NCBI GenBank assembly: GCA_905214315.1
Contig: CAJMLN010000057.1
Location: 1-11,281, forward strand
Reading direction: 5' to 3'
Length of the DNA: 11,281 bases
Source: an uncultured bacterium
GTDB taxonomy: Bacteria; Bacillota; Clostridia; Christensenellales; QALW01
The notes beneath the pieces are model-generated. The model searched no databases. It saw nothing but the letters and a program-made list of their open reading frames with translations, and was not told the DNA's origin. Below are positions 6,189-11,281 of this stretch, piece after piece (position 1 is the first letter of the stretch; each line of letters starts with the position of its first letter). A program made the translations under genes and the position numbers.

Positions 6189-7290
6189 GATAATCCCTTA
6201 ATTTACGGCTGCGGCTAGGATGCCGGAGCTTGCGAAGCGCCTTTGCCTCTATCTGCCGGATTCTTTCACGGGTAACATTAAATTCCTTTCCTACTTCCTC
6301 TAACGTGCGCTGACGGCCGTCGTCAATACCGAACCGAAGACGCAGAACCTTTTCCTCTCGCGGCGTAAGCGTACTGAGCACCTGCATCAGCTGTTCCTTC
6401 AGCAGCGTTGCGGCTGCGGCGTCAGAAGGCAGGGGAATATCGTCATCGGGAATAAAATCTCCCAAATGGCTGTCTTCTTCCTCGCCGATAGGCGTCTCCA
6501 GCGAAACGGGATCCTGGGCAATTTTAATGATCTCCCGCACACGTTCCACCGAAACGTCCATAGCCTCGGCAATTTCATCCGGGGAAGGATCCCGCCCCAG
6601 CGTCTGTACCAGCTGACGCTTTACTCTGGAAAGCTTATGAATGGTTTCCACCATATGCACCGGAATCCGGATGGTACGCGCCTGATCGGCAATTGCGCGG
6701 GTAATGGCCTGGCGAATCCACCAGGTGGCATAGGTAGAAAATTTATAGCCCTTGGTATAGTCAAATTTTTCAACCGCTTTAATCAGGCCCAAGTTTCCCT
6801 CCTGAATCAAATCCAAAAACAGCATACCGCGGCCGACATAGCGCTTGGCAATGCTGACCACCAATCTTAAATTTGCCTCGGCCAGCTTCTCTCTGGCCTG
6901 TTCGTTTCCCGCCTCCACCTGCCGGGCGATTTCAATTTCCTCATCGGCCGAAAGCAGCGGAACCTTTCCCATTTCCTTCAAATACATTCTTACCGGGTCA
7001 TCCACGCTGACGCTGTCATTAAGCACCACCATATGGGCCTCCGTCTCCGGAATAGCGTCAATAATATTTTCAAGGTTAGGATCCACATCGCTCTGGATTT
7101 TTACTCCCATACCCTCGATCATATCAAAGATCTTTTCAATCTGATCTACGTCATATTCAATTCCGTCCAGAATATCGATAACCTCGGTGTAGGTCATCGT
7201 ATTTTTTATAACCCCTTCTTTGATCTTTTTCTGGATCTCACTCATCTTTTCAATTAACTGATCGCTGAATTCCGTTATTTTCTCACTCAT
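6181..7290 (-). CDS. rpoD: RNA polymerase primary sigma factor RpoD (SigA)
   Basis: This 369-residue housekeeping sigma factor directs RNA polymerase to -35/-10 promoters. Domains are a short region 1.1 (about 1-80), region 1.2 (DDPVRMYLKEMGKVPLLS, about 97-114) and region 2 (about 135-205), which includes GNLGLIKAVEKFDYTKGYKF and the -10-reading TYATWWIRQAITRAI. Region 3 spans about 210-290. Region 4 (about 305-366) carries the -35-reading helix-turn-helix TLEEVGKEFNVTRERIRQIE. It lacks the large insert between regions 1 and 2 found in proteobacterial sigma-70, as is usual in Bacillota. AGGAGGG (7303-7297) lies 6 bases before the ATG at 7290 and overlaps the dnaG stop codon. It is the third gene of the dgt-dnaG-rpoD block. 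Confidence 0.98.
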   Translation of the reverse strand: MSEKITEFSDQLIEKMSEIQKKIKEGVIKNTMTYTEVIDILDGIEYDVDQIEKIFDMIEGMGVKIQSDVDPNLENIIDAIPETEAHMVVLNDSVSVDDPVRMYLKEMGKVPLLSADEEIEIARQVEAGNEQAREKLAEANLRLVVSIAKRYVGRGMLFLDLIQEGNLGLIKAVEKFDYTKGYKFSTYATWWIRQAITRAIADQARTIRIPVHMVETIHKLSRVKRQLVQTLGRDPSPDEIAEAMDVSVERVREIIKIAQDPVSLETPIGEEEDSHLGDFIPDDDIPLPSDAAAATLLKEQLMQVLSTLTPREEKVLRLRFGIDDGRQRTLEEVGKEFNVTRERIRQIEAKALRKLRHPSRSRKLRDYLE

Positions 7291-7301
7291 TAGAATCCCT
7301 C

Positions 7302-9056
7302 CTAAAATTCACTGCGCAGTTTTTTAATCTCCGCATCCAACGCGGCGATTTCGCCGGCCAAGGCAATCTTTTTTTCCGGATCCCCCGCAGGCTCCTCCAG
7401 CTTTGCTTTGAGTGTACCGCGTTTTAAATGCAGAAAATCCATTCGCATTTTCAGGCAGCAGTCCTTCAAAAAGGCCGACGCATCTCCAAAAACATTGTTC
7501 TCTATCGCCACGGCGGAAATTGCCGTGCAGCACGCCTCGTCTCCCTCAAAAACACGCATCAGTTCCATGCATGATATTTTTTTAGGATTCTGGCATAAAT
7601 ACTGAAAAATTTTCAGATAAGCCGCGTTTGAAAAATACTCTTCCTGCAGCTTGTCCTTTGCATAAGCTGTCAATTCCGGATGTTCCATAATAACCGCAAC
7701 GACCGCCCGTTCGGTTGCCGATTCAAATTTATTTGTAACTCCGTAAGCAATTCTATCATTTCTTTGCGTCTGTTCTGGAATTCTATCAATATTGCTGTAA
7801 AGTGCTTCCATGGAAAAACCGCTGGCGGTATGAATGCGTTTTAAATACATTTCCGCCTCAATACTGTCAAAAGCATATTTTTCTACCACGACCGTAGCTT
7901 TCTGTGCAAATTCTGCCCTGCCCTCTTCCGAGGTCATATCGCATTTCCCCATAATTTCAGCTATTAAATATTCAATGGAGGTCTGCGCTTTTTTCATCAT
8001 ATCCGTAAAGCTTTCCGCACCGTAGGCCTTGATATACTCGTCCGGATCCACCCCCAAAGGAAGCGAAATAATGCGCGGCTTCAGTCCCTCGGCTTTCATA
8101 AGATCTATCACCTTATGCGTTGCGCTGATTCCAGCCGAATCCCCGTCATAGCATATGTAAATCTCCTGGGCATACCGCTTCAGCAGTTTTATCTGTTCAG
8201 GCGTAACCGCTGTCCCTAGGGACGCTACGCCGTAATCAAAGCCGGCCATATTCAAAGCGATCACATCCATATAGCCCTCGCCGATAATCGCCCGTCCCCG
8301 ATTATTCTTTTTCAAAATATTCAATGCATAGAGATTTTTTCTCTTATTAAATACCGGCGTATCTCCGGTGTTTAAGTATTTTGGCAGCGAATGATCCAAC
8401 ACTCGGCCGCCAAATCCCAAAATTTCGCCGGAGGGCGCTATAATGGGAAACATTATCCGCGTACGGAAATTATCCCGCAGACCGAACTCATTCTTTCTGG
8501 CAAGCCCGGCAGCAACGATGCTCTCCTCATCAAACCCTTTGCTTTTTAAATGCTTAATCAGAGCATCCCGGGAATCCGGAGCATATCCAAGGCCAAAACG
8601 ACGAATGATATTTTCCGTGACGCCGCGTCCGTGCAAATAAGCAAGACCTTCCGTGCCCTCAGGTTCAAACAGCGTATTAAAATAGAATCTTGCGGCCTCC
8701 CGGTTCGCCTCATAAATTTTGTTTTTTACATCCCGCGAAACTGTCGGTTCCGCGCTGACGCCCGCAGGCATAGGAACATTTGCGCGCCTGGCAAGCTCTT
8801 CAATCGTTTCATAAAAGGTAAGATTTTCCTTTTTTTCTAAAAAACCAATAATATTGCCGCCTACATGGCAGCCAAAGCAATAAAACATCTGTTTCTGGCC
8901 ATCCACAGTAAATGATGCCGTTTTTTCATTATGGAACGGACACAATCCCACATATTTGTTTCCCGATTTTTTTAAAGAAACGTAATCGGATACCACATCT
9001 ACAATATCCACCTTATCTATTAAGCTGTCAATAAATTCTTCGGGGATTCTCGCCAT
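7302..9056 (-). CDS. dnaG: DNA primase DnaG
   Basis: This 584-residue primase makes the RNA primers for DNA replication and works with the replicative helicase. The N-terminal CHC2 zinc domain has Cys39, His42, Cys60 and Cys63. The catalytic core follows, with RIMFPI near 200 and DHSLPKYLNT. Its TOPRIM acidic residues are in IIGEGYMDVIA (Glu260, Asp264) and CYDGDSAG (Asp304, Asp306). The C-terminal part (about 430-584) is helical and fits the helicase-binding region, which varies between lineages. The ATG at 9056 is preceded by AAGGAAG. The gap to dgt is 27 bases and the gap to rpoD is 11 bases. Full length, no damage seen. Confidence 0.98.
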   Translation of the reverse strand: MARIPEEFIDSLIDKVDIVDVVSDYVSLKKSGNKYVGLCPFHNEKTASFTVDGQKQMFYCFGCHVGGNIIGFLEKKENLTFYETIEELARRANVPMPAGVSAEPTVSRDVKNKIYEANREAARFYFNTLFEPEGTEGLAYLHGRGVTENIIRRFGLGYAPDSRDALIKHLKSKGFDEESIVAAGLARKNEFGLRDNFRTRIMFPIIAPSGEILGFGGRVLDHSLPKYLNTGDTPVFNKRKNLYALNILKKNNRGRAIIGEGYMDVIALNMAGFDYGVASLGTAVTPEQIKLLKRYAQEIYICYDGDSAGISATHKVIDLMKAEGLKPRIISLPLGVDPDEYIKAYGAESFTDMMKKAQTSIEYLIAEIMGKCDMTSEEGRAEFAQKATVVVEKYAFDSIEAEMYLKRIHTASGFSMEALYSNIDRIPEQTQRNDRIAYGVTNKFESATERAVVAVIMEHPELTAYAKDKLQEEYFSNAAYLKIFQYLCQNPKKISCMELMRVFEGDEACCTAISAVAIENNVFGDASAFLKDCCLKMRMDFLHLKRGTLKAKLEEPAGDPEKKIALAGEIAALDAEIKKLRSEF

Positions 9057-9083
9057 TAAATTTCTTCCTTTTCAACGCGTCTC

Positions 9084-10082
9084 TTAGTTCTCCTGCCAGG
9101 ATCGGGGTATAAAAAGCTTTTGATATTCCCTCAGCGCGTACCGATCGCTCATACCGGCGATATAATCGCACACCGCCTGTTCTGTGCCGTATTCCTTCAG
9201 AGCCGGCTGCATATGCGGCGGCAGAAGCAAGGGATCGCTGCAATAAGCTGCAAATAAGTTTCTGATAATACCTTCAGCCTTTAATTCCTCTGTTTTGGCC
9301 GAGCTTTTAATATGATAAATATTCTTAAACATATAATCCCGCAATTCGTTCATCACCTCATAAATCTGCGGCGACATGGAAACCACGGGCTGATCCATAC
9401 TGTTTTTGACCAAATCCGTAATCAGGGTATTGATTCTGGCTGAATGCGTCGTTCCCAGCACCATATTGGATCGAAACGGCAGATCTGCCTCTGTAAGAAT
9501 ACCGGCACGCACGGCGTCATCAATATCATGATTTATGTAAGCAATTCTGTCCGCATAAGAGACTACCTGCCCCTCAAGCGTCGCCGGCTTAGAACGGCTT
9601 GTATGGTTTTCGATTCCGTCGCGCACTTCCCAGGTCAAGTTAAGACCCGTGCCGTTTTCCAGTTTTTCCACTACCCGTCGGCTCTGCACATTATGGCGGA
9701 AGCCCATAGAGCAAATTTCATTCAATACTCGTTCCCCTGCATGTCCGAACGGCGTGTGGCCAATATCATGGCCCATAGCGATAGCTTCGGTAAGATCTTC
9801 ATTCAATTTAAGCGCTCTTGCCGCAGTACGCGCAATCTGGCTCACCTCAAGGGTGTGGGTAAGCCTGGTACGGTAATGATCTCCTTCTGGGGAGAGAAAC
9901 ACCTGTGTTTTATGCTTCAGCCGCCGGAAGGATTTACAGTATATGATCCTGTCGCGATCCCGCTGATATACGGTGCGCAGACTGCATTCCTCCTCCGGCC
10001 GTTCCCGTCCCCTGCTTTCACACGCTTTTGCAGCGTAAGGCGATAAGTACTGCTGCTCATATTTTTCCGTTTCTGTTCTCAT
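9084..10082 (-). CDS. dgt: dGTP triphosphohydrolase-like HD-domain protein
   Basis: This 332-residue HD-superfamily enzyme is of the dGTPase-like type, which splits dNTPs into deoxynucleosides and triphosphate. The metal-binding HD residues are RLTHTLEV (His76), GHDIGHTPFGH (His105, Asp106, His109) and SYADRIAYINHDIDDA (Asp178). SFRRLKHKTQVF (51-62) is the family's substrate-region signature. I start it at the ATG at 10082, with AAGGCGG (10093-10087) four bases upstream. An in-frame TTG at 10139 would add 19 codons translated out of a terminator hairpin and is rejected. It lies upstream of dnaG, as in many Clostridia. Its exact substrate preference cannot be read from sequence. Confidence 0.94.
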   Translation of the reverse strand: MRTETEKYEQQYLSPYAAKACESRGRERPEEECSLRTVYQRDRDRIIYCKSFRRLKHKTQVFLSPEGDHYRTRLTHTLEVSQIARTAARALKLNEDLTEAIAMGHDIGHTPFGHAGERVLNEICSMGFRHNVQSRRVVEKLENGTGLNLTWEVRDGIENHTSRSKPATLEGQVVSYADRIAYINHDIDDAVRAGILTEADLPFRSNMVLGTTHSARINTLITDLVKNSMDQPVVSMSPQIYEVMNELRDYMFKNIYHIKSSAKTEELKAEGIIRNLFAAYCSDPLLLPPHMQPALKEYGTEQAVCDYIAGMSDRYALREYQKLFIPRSWQEN

Positions 10083-10086
10083 AAAA

Positions 10087-10093
10087 CCGCCTT
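10087..10093 (-). promoter_or_regulatory. Ribosome-binding site that fixes the dgt start
   Basis: AAGGCGG differs from AAGGAGG at one base and lies 4 bases before the ATG at 10082. It begins only three bases after the end of the terminator U-tract, so it is the last part of a leader that contains the hairpin. Confidence 0.6.
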
Positions 10094-10096
10094 TAC

Positions 10097-10145
10097 AAAA
10101 AAACGTCTTTTGCCTGCTTACCTTTAAGTAATTCTGCAAAAGACG
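10097..10145 (-). terminator. Intrinsic terminator, or conditional terminator, directly upstream of dgt
   Basis: There is a perfect 10-bp stem (10104-10113 with 10136-10145; CGTCTTTTGC and its complement). A 22-base loop holds a smaller helix (10118-10121 with 10128-10131). On the minus strand the stem is followed by seven T residues (10103-10097). It lies 39 bases after the DUF1292 stop and just before the dgt ribosome-binding site. It either ends the ireB operon, or acts as a leader attenuator for dgt-dnaG-rpoD, or both. Confidence 0.82.
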
Positions 10146-10184
10146 AAAAAATCCTTTATTTTTAATTAAATTGACTGAAAAAGA

Positions 10185-10454
10185 TCATTCATCTTCCGCG
10201 TCAAGCTCATTGTACGCCTGCCAGATCTCCTCAAGAAGAATTTCATTTTCTACCGGCAATAATATAATGTCTTCGCCTTCTTCTGTATACTCTAAAATAA
10301 TTACCTGAGGTTCTTCCTTATCTTTTTCTTCCACGGGAATAAATAAATTATAGATATGCCCGTCGTACTGAATACTGTCAAGCAGTTCTGCGTCAAAGCT
10401 TTCATCATTTTCGTCCACTAAGGTTAAAACGATATTTTCTTCTATTTCACTCAT
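10185..10454 (-). CDS. DUF1292 family protein (YrzB-like)
   Basis: This is a small, very acidic protein of 89 residues with no known biochemical role. Features are a beta-rich pattern (NIVLTLVDENDESFDAELLDSI), a YNLFIPVEE segment, VIILEYTEEGEDIILLPVENE and an acidic C terminus. These match the DUF1292 family, usually found after ruvX in Bacillota. I prefer the ATG at 10454, with AGGA 11 bases upstream. A TTG at 10463 would add three residues and overlap the ruvX stop by four bases, but it leaves almost no spacing for the ribosome-binding site. It has no membrane segment and is likely cytoplasmic. Confidence 0.88.
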   Translation of the reverse strand: MSEIEENIVLTLVDENDESFDAELLDSIQYDGHIYNLFIPVEEKDKEEPQVIILEYTEEGEDIILLPVENEILLEEIWQAYNELDAEDE

Positions 10455-10459
10455 CTTTA

Positions 10460-10879
10460 TCAAAATCCTTTTCCGCTATTTTTGCGATCCAAATAATCCT
10501 GAAGAATAATAACTGCCGCCAGCTTATCAACATTCTGCTTTCTTTTTTTTCTGGAAAGATCAGCCTCCAGCATGATTCTTTCCGCTGCTGCGGACGTAAG
10601 CCGCTCATCCATATACTCAATTTGGCAGCCTTCAGTGCGAAGGGCGCAGCAAAGCTCCTCGTTTTTTTCCGCCTGCGCATGTTCCTGCCCATTCAAATGT
10701 TTCGGCAAACCGACAACAATCACGTCCGCCCGGTACGTTCTTGCAAGAGTTATAATATGTAATACGTCATTTTTCAGTGATGTTCGGGCATACGTCTCCA
10801 CCCCGCCTGCCAGAATGCCGCCGGTACTCACCGCAATGCCTATACGCTTATCGCCAATATCGAGCCCCAAATAGGTCAT
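10460..10879 (-). CDS. ruvX: RuvX/YqgF family RNase H-fold nuclease
   Basis: This 139-residue protein has the RNase H-like fold of the YqgF family, known as putative Holliday junction resolvase and linked in E. coli to 16S rRNA 5'-end processing. Visible motifs are YLGLDIGDKRIGIAVS with the catalytic-position Asp7, VIVVGLPKHLNG (53-64), DERLTSAAAE (91-100), and VDKLAAVIILQDYL with Asp118. These are the three acidic positions expected of the fold. The length is typical. The usual Asp after the AVS motif is Thr here (VSTGG). Its ATG at 10879 shares one base with the ireB stop (TGATG). No good Shine-Dalgarno lies upstream, so reinitiation after ireB is likely. Confidence 0.94.
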   Translation of the reverse strand: MTYLGLDIGDKRIGIAVSTGGILAGGVETYARTSLKNDVLHIITLARTYRADVIVVGLPKHLNGQEHAQAEKNEELCCALRTEGCQIEYMDERLTSAAAERIMLEADLSRKKRKQNVDKLAAVIILQDYLDRKNSGKGF

Positions 10880-11130
10880 CAGCAGTTTTCAATATAGCTT
10901 TTTACAAGCTCTTCTAATATCTCGTCCCTCTCCACCCGGCGTATCAGATTCCGCGCATTATTGTATCCGGTTATATACGTGGGATCTCCGGAGAGAATGT
11001 AGCCTACGATCTGGTTCACAGGGTCATAGCCTTTTTCCTGCAGCGCGGCATATACATTCAAAAGAATATCTTTAATCTGCGCATTTTCCGAAGGGCGGCT
11101 ATATTTCATTGTATCATTGATATTTGCCAT
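10879..11130 (-). CDS. ireB: IreB family regulatory phosphoprotein (UPF0297/YrzL)
   Basis: This 83-residue protein of the UPF0297 family has the conserved core EKGYDPVNQIVGYILSGDPTYIT, NNARNLIRR and ERDEILEELVKSYI. In Enterococcus faecalis IreB is phosphorylated by the PASTA kinase IreK near its N terminus (Thr4 and Thr7) and affects cephalosporin resistance. Here the N terminus is MANINDTMKY, so Thr7 is kept and position 4 is Ile. The ATG at 11130 follows AAGGAGG (11143-11137) with six bases between. It is the first gene after a strong sigma-A promoter and heads the ireB-ruvX-DUF1292 set, an order common in Bacillota. A role in cell-wall kinase signalling here is inferred from the family. 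Confidence 0.94.
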   Translation of the reverse strand: MANINDTMKYSRPSENAQIKDILLNVYAALQEKGYDPVNQIVGYILSGDPTYITGYNNARNLIRRVERDEILEELVKSYIENC

Positions 11131-11160
11131 ACTAAGCCTCCTTATGAACTATTCAGTATC

Positions 11161-11189
11161 ATTATAGTATATTTTTCCACACAAGGCAA
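11161..11189 (-). promoter_or_regulatory. Sigma-A promoter of the ireB operon
   Basis: On the minus strand TTGCCT (11189-11184, four of six bases of TTGACA) is separated by exactly 17 bases from a perfect TATAAT (11166-11161). The predicted start is near 11154, giving a leader of about 24 bases that holds the AAGGAGG site. This is the best housekeeping promoter in the window. The remaining gene-free bases to the right edge (11190-11281) are AT-rich and I see no gene there. Confidence 0.8.
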
Positions 11190-11281
11190 GCCTATATTCG
11201 GGTCAACTGAGGAAATTTCCGTTTACGTTCAGTGAAATATTTGTAAAATTCTTTAAACATAATACGCAAAATAATATATAC

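Noticed and set aside
9444..10046. A 200-codon plus-strand open frame opposite dgt
   Set aside because: It is antisense to the conserved HD domain, has no recognisable family and no supporting neighbour.
10083..10139. A 19-codon N-terminal extension of dgt starting at TTG 10139
   Set aside because: It would be encoded by the terminator hairpin and U-tract. A ribosome-binding site stands directly before the ATG at 10082, where the family similarity also begins.
11201..11206. TTGACC on the minus strand as an alternative -35 for ireB
   Set aside because: At 17 bases downstream the sequence is TGTGTG, not a -10, and the good TATAAT is 34 bases away. The TTGCCT/TATAAT pair fits better.
11211..11220. 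Perfect 10-base palindrome ggaaatttcc upstream of the ireB promoter
   Set aside because: A single short AT-rich palindrome is expected by chance. There is no second copy nearby and no known operator match.

Overview
The window is a densely packed stretch of bacterial chromosome in which every recognisable gene lies on the minus strand. I read it as an endospore-forming member of the Clostridia (Bacillota). It carries a spoIIIA sporulation operon, a type A RNase P RNA (Bacillus itself has type B), an IreB/UPF0297 gene, strong AAGGAGG ribosome-binding sites and moderate G+C. I cannot name a genus.

Read in the direction of transcription (high to low coordinates) there are three blocks. (1) A clear sigma-A promoter (11161-11189) drives ireB, ruvX and a small DUF1292 gene. 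This set ends at a strong hairpin-plus-U-tract terminator (10097-10145). (2) dgt, dnaG, rpoD, trmK, a NIF3-family gene and a C4 zinc-ribbon gene follow with short gaps or overlaps. This is a clostridial version of the macromolecular synthesis operon, with a dNTPase gene in place of rpsU. The RNase P RNA gene (about 3660-4008) starts a few bases after the last stop codon of this block and has its own terminator (3613-3651). (3) spoIIIAA to spoIIIAF follow, each touching or overlapping the next. The first 18 codons of spoIIIAG run off the left edge.

The blocks join replication initiation (primase), housekeeping transcription (sigma factor), tRNA maturation and modification (RNase P, TrmK), nucleotide pool control (dGTPase) and the mother-cell to forespore channel of sporulation (SpoIIIA).

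I found no mobile element, CRISPR array, tRNA, pseudogene or defence system, and no convincing undescribed system. Most points worth a second look are regulatory or RNA-level. A terminator sits directly upstream of dgt with no obvious promoter after it. The RNase P L15 loop reads UGU where GGU is usual. The RNase P gene lies almost inside an operon and borders spoIIIA. IreB keeps only one of the two threonines phosphorylated in Enterococcus.
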